Shown piece by piece: positions 35,902 to 45,611 of a stretch of 64,000 nt of DNA. This DNA comes from Bradyrhizobium sp. CIAT3101 (GTDB lineage: Bacteria; Pseudomonadota; Alphaproteobacteria; Rhizobiales; Xanthobacteraceae). A program made the translations under genes and the position numbers. A model generated the notes under the pieces. The model ran no database searches and was not told where the DNA came from. It was given only the letters and a program-made list of their open reading frames with translations. The stretch lies in NCBI RefSeq assembly GCF_029714945.1, contig NZ_CP121634.1, forward strand, positions 2,501,001 to 2,565,000. The letters run 5' to 3'. How positions within the stretch are numbered: the stretch's first letter is position 1; each line of letters begins with the position of its first letter.

Positions 35902-36225
35902 ATGAACAAAGCTCGTATCGCCGCCGCGCAGTTGCCGGCGGGTCTACCCGTTCGCCTGTTTTTCGCGGGCGCCGCTGTCCTTCTTGCGCTGGCTTGCGCG
36001 CCGCAAGCCGGCCACGCCCAGGGCATCGTGCGTGGCGCCCAGGAAGGCTCCTATGAAGGCAACCGGATTGCCGGTCCCGTGGGCGGTGCGGTCGGAGGTG
36101 TCGTCGGTGCCGGTGTCGGCGGCGCTGTGGGCGCCGTCGATGGTATTCTGGGCATTCCCTACCACGGCCACCGCCATTGCCGCGGCTACTACGACGGCTA
36201 TCACCACTTCCGCTGTTATCGGTAA
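35902..36225 (+). CDS. Exported glycine-zipper-like hypothetical protein
   Basis: This 107-residue product starts at MNKARIAAAQ; the frame is open 47 codons further but without a ribosome site. It carries a signal-type segment (LFFAGAAVLLALACAPQAGHA) and then GPVGGAVGGVVGAGVGGAVG, a glycine zipper-like stretch. A His/Tyr-rich C-terminus (YHGHRHCRGYYDGYHHFRCYR) follows and could bind metal. It is probably an outer-membrane or periplasmic protein. Function is unknown. Confidence 0.7.
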   Translation: MNKARIAAAQLPAGLPVRLFFAGAAVLLALACAPQAGHAQGIVRGAQEGSYEGNRIAGPVGGAVGGVVGAGVGGAVGAVDGILGIPYHGHRHCRGYYDGYHHFRCYR

Positions 36226-36236
36226 GTCCACCGCCC

Positions 36237-36276
36237 GTCATTCCGGGCTCGCGACTTCGTCGCGCACCGGAATGAC
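36237..36276. repeat. REP-like hairpin between convergent genes
   Basis: GTCATTCCGG (36237-36246) pairs perfectly with CCGGAATGAC (36267-36276). The intervening bases also pair (GCTCGCGAC with GTCGCGC). It lies just after the glycine-zipper gene and just before the end of the ABC permease gene, so it can act as a terminator on both sides. It resembles common Bradyrhizobium REP sequences. Confidence 0.7.
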
Positions 36277-36278
36277 AG

Positions 36279-37036
36279 TCAGTTCTTCAGCCGATAACCG
36301 GTCCGGAAGATCCACCAGATCACGGCGAGGCAGATCGCCAGGAACGCCAGCGTCATGCTGAAGCTGACGGCGACGCTGACATCGGCGATCTCGTAGAAGC
36401 TCCAGCGGAAGCCGGAGATCAGGTAGACCACCGGATTGAGCAGCGCCACCGTGTGCCACGTCGGCGGCAGCATGTTGACGGAGTAGAAGCTTCCGCCCAG
36501 GAAGGTCAGCGGCGTCACCACCAGCATCGGGATCATCTGGAGCTTTTCGAAGCCGTCGGCCCAGATGCCGATAATGAAGCCGAACAGGCTGAAAGCCACC
36601 GCAGTCAGCACCAGGAAGGTCAGCATCCAGATCGGGTGATGGATGTGCAGCGGCACGAACAGCCCGGCGGTGGCGAGAATGATCAGGCCGAGGATGATCG
36701 ACTTGGTCGCGGCGGCGCCGACATAGCCGAGCACGATCTCGAAATAGGAGATCGGCGCCGACAGGATCTCGTAGATCGTGCCGACGAATTTCGGGAAGTA
36801 GATGCCGAACGAAGCGTTGCTGATACTCTGGGTCAGCACCGAGAGCATGATCAGGCCCGGCACGATGAAGGTGCCGTAGCTGACGCCCTCGACATCGCTG
36901 ATGCGCGAGCCGATCGCAGCGCCAAACACCACGAAATAGAGCGAGGTCGAAACGACGGGCGAGACGATGCTTTGAAACAGCGTTCGCCAGGTGCGCGCCA
37001 TTTCGAACAGATAGATGGCGCGAACGGCGCGGTAAT

Positions 37037-37040
<4 letters not shown>
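36279..37040 (-). CDS. ABC-2 type transporter permease
   Basis: The 253-residue membrane protein has six hydrophobic segments and the ABC-2 pattern of drug or polysaccharide exporters. The start is [20 protein letters not shown], overlapping the ATPase stop by four bases (ATGA). The sequence [30 protein letters not shown] is followed by [18 protein letters not shown], and later [18 protein letters not shown], as in the NodJ/YadH-like group. Longer open frame upstream of the start overlaps the ATPase gene and is not real. Substrate unknown. Confidence 0.9.
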
Positions 37041-37960
<920 letters not shown>

Positions 37961-38242
37961 GGGGGCCGGTCGGGGGTGGGGAGGGATGCGCCGGAACCCG
38001 CACCCTGGCGGGCGGAAGACCGGCGGACCCCCGAAATAGGAATGGCCTTGCCCGGCCGCAATTGCCTGGAGAAAAATGGTCTCAAAACAGGCCCTTAAGT
38101 GGCAGGTTTCAGGCAGGTGTTGCGCGATGGTCACGGATTGCGGCTAAGATCGTCATTCACGCGGCTCTTTGTTGCGTCTGCGAGCAGGCCGTGGCTACGA
38201 TTCCGGCCAATCGCGAAGCGTATGTCCCCAGGGAAAAGATCG

Positions 38243-38959
38243 ATGAGACCGAACGGCCGTCACACCGCCGGCGCCAGCCAGTTGTCCACTCTCCGCATGT
38301 GGGCGACCTGCCTGCTGCTGCTGTCAGCTGTTGCCATGAGCCCGACCACCGCCAGGGCGGCGCCGAGCCAGGCTGCGGCGACGACGCATGTCTATCTGCT
38401 CCGCGGCGTGCTCAACATCTTCTCGCTCGGGCTCGATACGATCGGCGCACGGCTCCAGGCGCAGGGCATTCCGGTGACCGTCGCGAACTTCGTGTCCTGG
38501 TCCTCGCTCGCCGATGAAGCCGCCACCGAATACAAGGCCGGCCGCCTCAAGACCATCGTCCTGGTCGGGCACTCCTCGGGCGCCACCGCGTTGCCCGACA
38601 TGATCGCCAAGCTCAACCGTCTCGGCGTGCCCGTGAAGCTCGCGATCGGGCTCGACTCCGTGTTCAAGACCAAGCTGTCGACCGGCGCCGAGCGCTACAT
38701 CAACATCTATATCGGCGATGGTCCTGGCGAGCCAGTGCGGGCCGATGCGGGCCTTCGCGGCAAGCTCGACAATGTCGACGTGCGCGGCAGCGGCGTCGGC
38801 CACATCACTATCGACAAGAACGATGCAATCCAGCGCCGCGTCATCGCCGAGATCGACGCCGCGATCGCCCGTTCGCGCGGTCCGGCTGGCCCGGTCGCGC
38901 AACCCGGCGCGCCGCGGGCCGCGCATTCGGCGGCGGCAACGGCTCCGGCGAGGAACTGA
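38243..38959 (+). CDS. Exported lipase-like alpha/beta-fold protein (paralogue A)
   Basis: The 238-residue product starts at MRPNGRHTAG with AGGGA upstream, and has a signal segment (MWATCLLLLSAVAMSPTTARA). The core has YLLRGVLNIFSLGLDTIGARL, the nucleophile elbow IVLVGHSSGATALP, a likely Asp in IGLDSVF and a likely His in GVGHITIDK, giving a possible Ser-Asp-His triad. Its core aligns along its length with the LysM-bearing gene at 42131. The C-terminus is Ala/Pro-rich and disordered. Substrate unknown. A strong hairpin terminator follows. Confidence 0.65.
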   Translation: MRPNGRHTAGASQLSTLRMWATCLLLLSAVAMSPTTARAAPSQAAATTHVYLLRGVLNIFSLGLDTIGARLQAQGIPVTVANFVSWSSLADEAATEYKAGRLKTIVLVGHSSGATALPDMIAKLNRLGVPVKLAIGLDSVFKTKLSTGAERYINIYIGDGPGEPVRADAGLRGKLDNVDVRGSGVGHITIDKNDAIQRRVIAEIDAAIARSRGPAGPVAQPGAPRAAHSAAATAPARN

Positions 38960-38989
38960 AGACTTTCGCCCGTAGCGGCTGACGTCATC

Positions 38990-39023
38990 ATGCCGCCGTC
39001 GACTTGATTGTCGACGGCGGCAT
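38990..39023 (+). terminator. Strong hairpin terminator after lipase-like gene
   Basis: A perfect 14-base-pair stem ATGCCGCCGTCGAC (38990-39003) with GTCGACGGCGGCAT (39010-39023) closes a six-base loop, followed by TGTCTTGTCC. It starts 30 bases after the stop. The T-run is weak but the stem is very stable. Confidence 0.75.
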
Positions 39024-39095
39024 TGTCTTGTCCGCCATGCCGTGGGGATGTGAGAAGAGTGCAGCGGGCCCTGTCCAGGCGTCGATCGCGGCGAA

Positions 39096-39488
39096 TTACT
39101 TCTTCTCGGGCACCCAGGTGGTGCTCGCCTTGTCGTATTTGAAGCCCGGCGCTTCCTTGAGCGTATCCTTCGTCTCGTCGATGGTGAGCCACCATTTGTC
39201 GTTCTTCTTGGCGGTCTTGATGGCGCTGAAGGGCACGATGACGTCCTTTTCGCCGGCGCCCAGGAATCCACCGACGCCGAGCACGAGCCCGGTGATCTTG
39301 CCGGACTTGTCGACGAGCACGTCGTCGACGTCGCCGATCTTGCTTTCCTTGGGATCGTAGACGGCCTGCTTGTAGTAGTTGGTCACCGTCCAACTTTCCG
39401 TCGGCGCCGACTTCACGGTGGTCGTCGCCGCATGAGCGGCAGTCGCAGCAACAACTGCAAATGCACATGCCATAGCGAGCTTCTTCAT
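39096..39488 (-). CDS. Exported PRC-barrel domain protein
   Basis: The 130-residue protein starts at MKKLAMACAF with an excellent GAGGAGG ribosome site, and has a clear signal peptide ending AATAAHA. The mature part is a PRC-barrel: YDPKESKIGDVDDVLVDKSG, then ITGLVLGVGGFLGAGEKDV and VPFSAIKTAKKNDKWWLTID. Such exported PRC-barrel proteins are common in rhizobia, often linked to stress, but no definite role is known. Confidence 0.85.
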   Translation of the reverse strand: MKKLAMACAFAVVAATAAHAATTTVKSAPTESWTVTNYYKQAVYDPKESKIGDVDDVLVDKSGKITGLVLGVGGFLGAGEKDVIVPFSAIKTAKKNDKWWLTIDETKDTLKEAPGFKYDKASTTWVPEKK

Positions 39489-39589
39489 CTTGGTCCTCCT
39501 CAACCAGTTGATCGCGGTGGCAACAGGAGGGAGCGGCAAAGGTTCCTACTGACGCGAGGGGGAGAGTCGCTGGTTGCCGGCGAACCCGC

Positions 39590-40267
39590 TTAGCGCTTCC
39601 TGACCAGCTTGAGCGGACCGCTGGTCTTTTGACCGCGCGGCTTGCTCGCGATGCCCTGCGCTTCGGGCGGCTTCAGGAAGCGGGCGATCATCGTCCTCAG
39701 ATGCGCCGCGCTCTGCTTGATGTCCAGCTTCGGATTGCGGATCGGCAGTGCGCGGGATCCGTCGATGAGGGCGATCAGGATGTTCGCCGTCGCATCCGGA
39801 TCGAGTCCTGGATCCACCCGTCCCTGCTGTTGCGCGTGGCGCAGGAAATCACTCCACATGCGGCGGACGGCTGCGGTGTGCCGCTCGATGATCCTTGCGA
39901 AATCCGGATTGCGGGCGGCCTCGGCGAGGCCATCCAGATTGAGGGCCTGGGCGGGACGAAAGCGCAGGCTGTTATCCTCGATATCGGCGAGCAGCGCGTC
40001 GATCACGTCGTCGGCCGCGAGAATCCTTTCGAACCGCTCCGCCGCATGCGCAAGACCCAGATCGATCATCGCCTCGATGATCGCCTCCTTGCTCGGAAAG
40101 TAGTGGTAGAGGTGGCCGGGACTGATGCGCGCCTCGGTGCAGATGTCCGTCGTGCTGGCGCCGCGGAAGCCGTCCCTGATGAAGCAGCGGATCGCCGCGC
40201 CGAGGATCTCCTGGCGCTTCAGTTCATGCTTGACGGGATCGACTTTCCTCAAACCGGACATCTCCAT
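39590..40267 (-). CDS. TetR/AcrR family transcriptional regulator
   Basis: The 225-residue regulator has the N-terminal helix-turn-helix (ILGAAIRCFIRDGFRGASTT, then EARISPGHLYHYFPSKEAII) and a ligand-binding helical C-terminal half. The basic C-terminal tail (KPRGQKTSGPLKLVRKR) is unusual but has no known meaning. It is divergent from the lipoprotein gene at 40415. Two similar palindromic sites in the gap between them are probable operators, so autoregulation and control of the lipoprotein are likely. The inducer is unknown. Confidence 0.88.
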   Translation of the reverse strand: MEMSGLRKVDPVKHELKRQEILGAAIRCFIRDGFRGASTTDICTEARISPGHLYHYFPSKEAIIEAMIDLGLAHAAERFERILAADDVIDALLADIEDNSLRFRPAQALNLDGLAEAARNPDFARIIERHTAAVRRMWSDFLRHAQQQGRVDPGLDPDATANILIALIDGSRALPIRNPKLDIKQSAAHLRTMIARFLKPPEAQGIASKPRGQKTSGPLKLVRKR

Positions 40268-40312
40268 TCACACTCGCCCCGTTTACCACGAGGATTTGCC
40301 ACGAGAAAATCA

Positions 40313-40393
40313 AAATTAGAGAGTTCCATCTATTTATGTTGACGGGTGGCGAGGAGCATGAGAGTGATTATTAGAGCGATCTATCTAATAATC
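40313..40393. promoter_or_regulatory. Two TetR-type operator candidates (TAGA-N8-TCTA)
   Basis: Site B has perfect ten-base arms GATTATTAGA (40366-40375) and TCTAATAATC (40384-40393) with an eight-base spacer. Site A, centred 55 bases away, has TAGA (40317-40320) and TCTA (40329-40332) with the same spacer and two further paired bases. They lie between the TetR gene and the divergent lipoprotein gene, site B only 22 bases upstream of the chosen lipoprotein start. Confidence 0.6.
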
Positions 40394-40414
40394 CGTCGAT
40401 GCGGGAACAGGACC

Positions 40415-41302
40415 ATGCGCTTGCCACGGACGGCCCTGATGAGTGTCGCGCTGGCGCTCGGGGGCTGCGCGACCGCGCCGCTCGAGCAGGCCGGCTCGCT
40501 CAGGAGCTACGACCGGATGTCGGACGCCAACGGATTGGTGACGCGGTCGAAGATCCGCGTGAACAAGAAGGACGTGCTGGCGGCCAAGACGATCCGGATC
40601 GCATCGACCGTCTTCCAGGCGCGCGCCGATGTCCCCTTGAACGAAAAAGAACGCCGCCTCGTCGCAAACGCGATCAGCCGCGAGCTGTGTCTGCGCCTGA
40701 GTGAGCGCTTCCGCATCGTGGCCGCCGATGACGATGCGGACCTGACGGTGCAGGCGACGGTGACGCATGCCGCGCCGACCAATCCGACTGCCGCGGGCGC
40801 ATCGAAAGCCCTGGCGATCGCCAAGACCGTCGCGCTTCCCGGCGTGCCTGTGCCGGTGCCGCGGCTTCCGGTCGGGCTCGGCAGCCTGTCGGTCGAGGCG
40901 GAAGCGCATGACTTTGCCGGATTCGAGAAGGCCGCCATGGTCTGGGCGCGCGGCGCCAATTCCATCACGAACTCGCCGCGGGTCGCGAACGAGGGCGATG
41001 CATATGATCTCGCCGCCGATTTCGGCGCCGACTTCGCCAAGCTGGTCGCGACCGGAGAATCTCCGTTCGGCGGCGTCCCTGCGCTGCCTGCCATGGACAG
41101 TATTCGCGTCCGACTCGGCGGTGCGCCCAAATACGTCGCGTGCGAAGCGTTCGGACGATTTCCAGGCGTAACGGGCCTTGCGGGACAGGGGTTGGGGCTG
41201 CCGCCAGGCTGGACGGATTCAGGCGCCGAGGAAAGTCCGGCCAGCAGTCCCGCCGCACCATCCGCGCACGAGGCGTCTCCGGAGCAGACGCTCACGCAAT
41301 GA
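40415..41302 (+). CDS. DUF3313-like lipoprotein
   Basis: The 295-residue product begins MRLPRTALMS and has a lipobox ALGGC at Cys18. The frame is open 23 codons further upstream, but that part crosses a palindromic operator and is excluded. The mature part reads LRSYDRMSDANGLVTRSKIR and later SRELCLRLSERFRIV, matching the pattern of DUF3313 lipoproteins (assignment from memory). A Ser/Pro/Ala-rich tail follows residue 265. It probably sits in the outer membrane, under the neighbouring TetR regulator. Role unknown. Confidence 0.7.
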   Translation: MRLPRTALMSVALALGGCATAPLEQAGSLRSYDRMSDANGLVTRSKIRVNKKDVLAAKTIRIASTVFQARADVPLNEKERRLVANAISRELCLRLSERFRIVAADDDADLTVQATVTHAAPTNPTAAGASKALAIAKTVALPGVPVPVPRLPVGLGSLSVEAEAHDFAGFEKAAMVWARGANSITNSPRVANEGDAYDLAADFGADFAKLVATGESPFGGVPALPAMDSIRVRLGGAPKYVACEAFGRFPGVTGLAGQGLGLPPGWTDSGAEESPASSPAAPSAHEASPEQTLTQ

Positions 41303-41364
41303 CGTGGCCGCGCTCTTTGCGACCTCCAACCTCAACCTGTTTGTAACCGATCCGAGTCAACGAC

Positions 41365-41607
41365 ATGCCGACACCTGGAATACATCGCCCGCCCCAACGC
41401 GCTTTGCGCCAAAGTGCAACGCAGGCGAGGAGCGTTCCCCTGTTTACCGCCGATGAGGCGTGGAGCAGAACCAACGCGGATCGGCGCGCAACCAGCGAGA
41501 CGGACGATCTGAACGCGATCCTCGAACCAGGCTTCTGGATGACGGCCCTGGTTGCGTTCCTGCCGACGGTCGCAGGCTGCCTCTATCTCTTCCTGACCCA
41601 GGGATGA
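41365..41607 (+). CDS. Small hypothetical protein with C-terminal membrane segment
   Basis: This 80-residue product begins MPTPGIHRPPQ and ends with one hydrophobic helix (FWMTALVAFLPTVAGCLYLF), so it may be tail-anchored. Its stop overlaps the start of the following lipoprotein gene by ATGA, which supports translation of both. No family is recognised. The soluble N-terminal half is basic and looks disordered. Confidence 0.5.
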   Translation: MPTPGIHRPPQRALRQSATQARSVPLFTADEAWSRTNADRRATSETDDLNAILEPGFWMTALVAFLPTVAGCLYLFLTQG

Positions 41608-41987
41608 CACGCAAGTATCGAACGCGGCACCGCGCATCTCCGCGGGCGCCGGCCGCTGTCCTGGCGCTGTTGCTGGCGGGATGCGCGTCGAGTGCGAATC
41701 TGCCTCCGGCCTATCATCCCTCGCGTGCGCCGGGCGCCAAGGCGGTGCAGGACGGGGTGAGAAAAGCAGCCGCGGAGGCCAAGCTGAGCGGAGACCTCGA
41801 GACATCGCCCGTTCGCTACAGCGATCATGGGCCCGGATCGTATTTCGTGTGCCTGAGGCAGACAGGCCCATCGGCGGGCGGACGGCCTGCTTATTCGGTT
41901 TTCTTCGACAATGACGAGTACAAGGGAATCCAGAGTTCGGTATTGTCCGAGGCGTGCGAAGCCGAGCCATTGGCTCCGTTCAGGTGA
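41604..41987 (+). CDS. Small hypothetical lipoprotein
   Basis: This 127-residue product begins MTRKYRTRHR and has a lipobox LLLAGC followed by ASSANLPPAYHP. The mature part contains SPVRYSDHGPGSYFVCLRQT and PAYSVFFDNDEYKGIQSS, a pattern I have seen in rhizobial hypothetical lipoproteins but cannot name. An in-frame extension to 41460 is out of context. It is translationally coupled to the small membrane ORF before it. Confidence 0.65.
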   Translation: MTRKYRTRHRASPRAPAAVLALLLAGCASSANLPPAYHPSRAPGAKAVQDGVRKAAAEAKLSGDLETSPVRYSDHGPGSYFVCLRQTGPSAGGRPAYSVFFDNDEYKGIQSSVLSEACEAEPLAPFR

Positions 41988-42130
41988 GGCCAGGATGTTG
42001 ATATGGTCGGACTGAGGGCCCTTGCTGGCCGGCCGTGGCCACGGTTCCGTGCCCCAAAAACCGCCCAATCTGGGGTCACTAAGCGCCGCGGGGGAGGCCT
42101 GTGCCTCCCGTGGTGGGACTGCAGGACTTG

Positions 42131-43078
42131 ATGATTGATCCAAGGCGACTTGTGGTGCTGGCAGCTTGTGCGCTGCTCGCCTTGAACCCTTGTCTGGCCG
42201 CAGCCTCGCCCGCCAAGTCGAAGCCGGCTGCGGCCCCCGCTGTCGCGCCGCCACCTCCGCCGGCTGAGCCGCTGCCGCCGCCGAAGATCTACCTGTTCCG
42301 CGGCGCCATGGGGCCGATCTTCTCGACCGGCATGGACCGGCTCAGCGAGAAGCTCACGGCAGCCGGCTTCTCGGCCGACGTCTACGAGTTCACTCTGTGT
42401 CGGCTGATCGGCAATCGCGCCATCGCCAGCTACAAGGAGAGCCCGGCGCCGATCGTGCTGATGGGCCACTCCATGGGCGGCCTGTGCTCGGTTCTCATCT
42501 CCGAGATGGCGGCCAAGGAGAACATCCCGATCAGCCTCGTCATCACCATCGATCCCGCCCATGCGACCGATGACGTGCCGCTCAATGTTGAGCGCTTCAT
42601 CAACATCTTCCTCTCCGACAGTGTGCTCGGCGGCGGCAATGTGGTCGCGGTGCCGGGCTTCCGCGGCCATTATGCGAGCTATGACCTGAAGCAGAACAGC
42701 CGCGTCTCGCACATCAACATCGAGAAGTCGGACGACATTCACCGCCAGATCGTCGAGATGGTGACGCAGTTGCCGCGGATCCAGGCGGCGCAGACCGAGG
42801 CCGATTCGGTACCGCTGCGCTATCTCGTGCCGGGCGACTCGCTGGTCGAATTGTGGGACAGCGGCGTGCGTTTGCCGGTGCGTCGCGGCGACACCATGGA
42901 GAGCATCGCCGCCGCCAACCGCGTGCCGCTGTGGTCGCTCGCGCAGAGCAACTCACTGCCGGAGAACGCAACGCTTACTCCGGGCCAATCCATCATCGTC
43001 CCGCGGCATCTGACGCCGCCGGACGCCGCGGCCGCAATGGTGGTGCCGCCGGCGGCGGCACCTTCGCGGCGGAAGTAG
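42131..43078 (+). CDS. Exported lipase-like protein with C-terminal LysM domain (paralogue B)
   Basis: The 315-residue product starts at MIDPRRLVVL with AGGA upstream, and has a signal segment (LVVLAACALLALNPCLAAAS). A Pro-rich linker leads to YLFRGAMGPIFSTGMDRLSE, the elbow IVLMGHSMGGLCSV, Asp in ITIDPAHA and His in RVSHINIEK, a probable Ser-Asp-His triad. The C-terminus carries a LysM-like motif (VRRGDTMESIAAANRVPLWS, then LTPGQSIIVP), expected to bind peptidoglycan. It is a paralogue of the gene at 38243, which lacks the LysM. Substrate unknown. Confidence 0.75.
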   Translation: MIDPRRLVVLAACALLALNPCLAAASPAKSKPAAAPAVAPPPPPAEPLPPPKIYLFRGAMGPIFSTGMDRLSEKLTAAGFSADVYEFTLCRLIGNRAIASYKESPAPIVLMGHSMGGLCSVLISEMAAKENIPISLVITIDPAHATDDVPLNVERFINIFLSDSVLGGGNVVAVPGFRGHYASYDLKQNSRVSHINIEKSDDIHRQIVEMVTQLPRIQAAQTEADSVPLRYLVPGDSLVELWDSGVRLPVRRGDTMESIAAANRVPLWSLAQSNSLPENATLTPGQSIIVPRHLTPPDAAAAMVVPPAAAPSRRK

Positions 43079-43086
43079 CTTTTCCT

Positions 43087-44160
43087 CTAGACGTTCGAGC
43101 CGTGGATCGCGTCGATCACGGCATCCGTCACTTCCTTCGTGGTCGCCTTGCCGCCGACATCGGGCGTCAGCACGCCGGCGGCGCAGACCTGCTCGACGGC
43201 CTTCATCAGGCGCGCGGCGGCATCCTTCTCGCCGAGATGCTCGAGCATCTGTGCGCCGGTCCAGAATGTCGCGACCGGGTTGGCGATGCCCTTGCCGGTG
43301 ATGTCGAAGGCCGAGCCGTGGATCGGTTCGAACATCGAGGGGAAGCGGCGCTGCGGATCGATGTTGCCGGTCGGTGCCACGCCGAGGCTGCCGGCAAGTG
43401 CGCCGGCGAGGTCCGAGAGAATGTCGGCGTGGAGGTTGGTCGCCACGATGGTGTCGAGGCTCTTCGGATGCAGCGTCATGCGCACGGTCATGGCGTCGAC
43501 CAGCATCTTGTCCCAGGTGACGTCGGGGAATTCGGTCGCAACTTCAGCGGCGATCTCGTCCCACATCACCATGCCGTGGCGCTGCGCGTTCGACTTGGTC
43601 ACGACGGTCAGGAATTTGCGCGGACGCGACTGCGCGAGCTGGAACGCGTAGCGCATGATGCGGGTCACACCGACGCGGGTGAAGACCGCCACTTCGGTGC
43701 CGACCTCTTCCGGCAGACCCTTATGTGCGCGGCCGCCCATGCCGGCATATTCGCCTTCCGAGTTCTCGCGCACGATCACCCAGTCGAGATCGCCGACGCC
43801 GACATTGCGCAGCGGCGAGGCGACGCCGGGCAGGATCTTGGTCGGCCGCACATTGGCGTACTGGTCAAAACCCTGGCAGATCGGCAGGCGCAGGCCCCAC
43901 AGCGTGATGTGGTCGGGCACGTCGGGCGCGCCGACCGCGCCGAAATAGATCGCGTCGAACGTCTTCAACTCGCTGAGACCATCGGCCGGCATCATCACGC
44001 CGTGCTTCTTGTAATAGTCCGAGCCCCAGTCGAACGTCTTGACGTTGAAGGCGAGGTCGCCGCTGCGTTTTGCCAGCGCCTCCAGCACGCGGACGCCGGC
44101 CGAGATGACCTCGGGGCCGATGCCGTCGGCGGGAATGGCTGCGATCGAATGGGTGCGCAT
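43087..44160 (-). CDS. Tartrate dehydrogenase / D-malate dehydrogenase family protein
   Basis: The 357-residue product belongs to the isocitrate/isopropylmalate dehydrogenase family, NAD-dependent oxidative decarboxylases. Family signs are IPADGIGPEVISAGVRVLEA, FGAVGAPDVPDHITLWGLRLPICQGF, the substrate Arg in YANVRP, and DLDWVIVRENSEGEYAG. The metal/substrate Asp cluster is in NLHADILSDLAGALAGSLG. The wording WGLRLPICQGFDQYANVRP is that of the tartrate/D-malate group rather than LeuB. It lies 21 bases after an MFS anion-transporter gene, supporting growth on a dicarboxylic acid. The exact substrate is not proven. Confidence 0.85.
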   Translation of the reverse strand: MRTHSIAAIPADGIGPEVISAGVRVLEALAKRSGDLAFNVKTFDWGSDYYKKHGVMMPADGLSELKTFDAIYFGAVGAPDVPDHITLWGLRLPICQGFDQYANVRPTKILPGVASPLRNVGVGDLDWVIVRENSEGEYAGMGGRAHKGLPEEVGTEVAVFTRVGVTRIMRYAFQLAQSRPRKFLTVVTKSNAQRHGMVMWDEIAAEVATEFPDVTWDKMLVDAMTVRMTLHPKSLDTIVATNLHADILSDLAGALAGSLGVAPTGNIDPQRRFPSMFEPIHGSAFDITGKGIANPVATFWTGAQMLEHLGEKDAAARLMKAVEQVCAAGVLTPDVGGKATTKEVTDAVIDAIHGSNV

Positions 44161-44181
44161 GGATGTGCTCCGTTTGGGGTG

Positions 44182-45480
44182 TCAGTGGGATTGCGGGACG
44201 GGTTCGACGGGCGCTGTCTGCGCACGCGACAATAGCAGGGTCAGGACCGCCGAGAGAACGAGCAGGCCACTGACGAAATACAGACCGCCGACAAAACTGC
44301 CGGTCTGGTCCTTGATCCAGCCAATCATGGCCGGACCGACGAAGCCGCCGAGATTGCCGATCGAGTTGATGGTGGCAATGCCCGCCGCGGCCGCGGGGCC
44401 GGAGAGGAACAGCGTCGGCATGCTCCAGAGCGGCGGCTTTGCGGAGGAGATGCCGATATTGACGAGCGTGAGCGCGACGAGCACCGCGACGACGCCGGAT
44501 GCAAGGCCGGCATAGGCGAGACCCACGGCGGCGATCAGGCAGGCGAGCACGACGTGCCAGGTGCGCTCGCCGGTGCGGTCCGAATGCCGTGCCCACAGCA
44601 CCATGGCGACGACCGCGGCCGTGGCCGGCAGCGCGTTGAGGAAGCCGACCTGGAGCGAGGTCAGGCCGAACTGCTTGATGATCTGCGGCGCCCAGACGCC
44701 GAGCGTGTAGAGGCCGGCCGAGGTGCCGAAATAGATCAGCGACAGCGCCAGCACGCGCGGATCGGCCAGCCCGCGCCAGATGCTGTGGCTCGCAGTCGCG
44801 GCCTTGCTGGTGGTCTCCTCGTTCATGGTCTCGACCAGCCAGCGGCGCTCGTCATCGGCGAGCCATTTTGCTTTCTCCGGGCGATCGGTCAGGAAGGCCA
44901 GCACGACGAAGCCGAGCACCACGGCCGGCAGGGCCTCCAGCACGAACAGCCATTGCCAGCCCTTGAAGCCGAGCAGGCCGTCCATCTCCAGCAGTGCACC
45001 GGAGACCGGCGAGCCCAGCACGGTCGAGAGTGGTGCTGCCGCCATGAACAATGCGGTCACCGCGGCGCGCTGGCGTGCCGGGAACCAGTAGGAGAGATAG
45101 AGGATGATGCCGGGAAAGAACCCGGCTTCCGCGACGCCGAGCAGGAAACGCAGGATGTAGAAGCTGGTCGCGCCTTGCACGAACGCCATCGCCGCCGAGA
45201 CCATGCCCCAGGTGATCATCACCCGCGCGATCCAGATCCGCGCGCCGACCTTGTGCAGGATGATGTTGGAGGGCACCTCGAACAGGAAATAGCCCCAGAA
45301 GAAGATGCCGGCGCCAAAACCGTAGACGGTCGGCGACAGGCCGATGTCCTTGTTCATCGTCAGCGAAGCAAAGCCGATATTGACGCGGTCGATGAAGGCC
45401 ACGAAGTAGAGCAGCATGATGAAGGGAACGATGCGCCAGGTGATCTTGCGCAGCACGCGCGTCTGAATCTCGCTCGCCAC
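44182..45480 (-). CDS. MFS anion:cation symporter (ACS family, tartrate/dicarboxylate type)
   Basis: This 432-residue transporter has about 12 membrane segments. The start is GTG with GGGGAGG five bases upstream. ACS-family signs are YFVAFIDRVNIGFASLTMNK near the N-terminus and YGFGAGIFFWGYFLFEVPSN, then GVAEAGFFPGIILYLSYWFP. It is the first gene of an operon with the dehydrogenase, suggesting uptake of that enzyme's substrate. It is divergent from the LysR gene, likely its regulator. Confidence 0.88.
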   Translation of the reverse strand: MASEIQTRVLRKITWRIVPFIMLLYFVAFIDRVNIGFASLTMNKDIGLSPTVYGFGAGIFFWGYFLFEVPSNIILHKVGARIWIARVMITWGMVSAAMAFVQGATSFYILRFLLGVAEAGFFPGIILYLSYWFPARQRAAVTALFMAAAPLSTVLGSPVSGALLEMDGLLGFKGWQWLFVLEALPAVVLGFVVLAFLTDRPEKAKWLADDERRWLVETMNEETTSKAATASHSIWRGLADPRVLALSLIYFGTSAGLYTLGVWAPQIIKQFGLTSLQVGFLNALPATAAVVAMVLWARHSDRTGERTWHVVLACLIAAVGLAYAGLASGVVAVLVALTLVNIGISSAKPPLWSMPTLFLSGPAAAAGIATINSIGNLGGFVGPAMIGWIKDQTGSFVGGLYFVSGLLVLSAVLTLLLSRAQTAPVEPVPQSH

Positions 45481-45560
45481 TCTGGCCTCCCCACGGTTCC
45501 GGTTTGTTGTGTGGCAGCGAGCCTAGGCGGGAGCGCCTGGCGGACTCAATTGACGCTGGT

Positions 45561-45581
45561 TTATACAAAAAAATGATATAA
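45561..45581. promoter_or_regulatory. A/T-rich divergent promoter with LysR-type symmetry
   Basis: TTATA (45561-45565) and TATAA (45577-45581) face each other across 11 bases in a very A/T-rich run. This lies in the gap between the divergent MFS and LysR genes, 30 bases before the LysR start. It fits the T-N11-A rule of LysR sites in a loose way and also supplies a possible -10 element. Confidence 0.4.
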
Positions 45582-45611
45582 TCCTCCGACGGCGACACGA
45601 GAGGATCCTGA

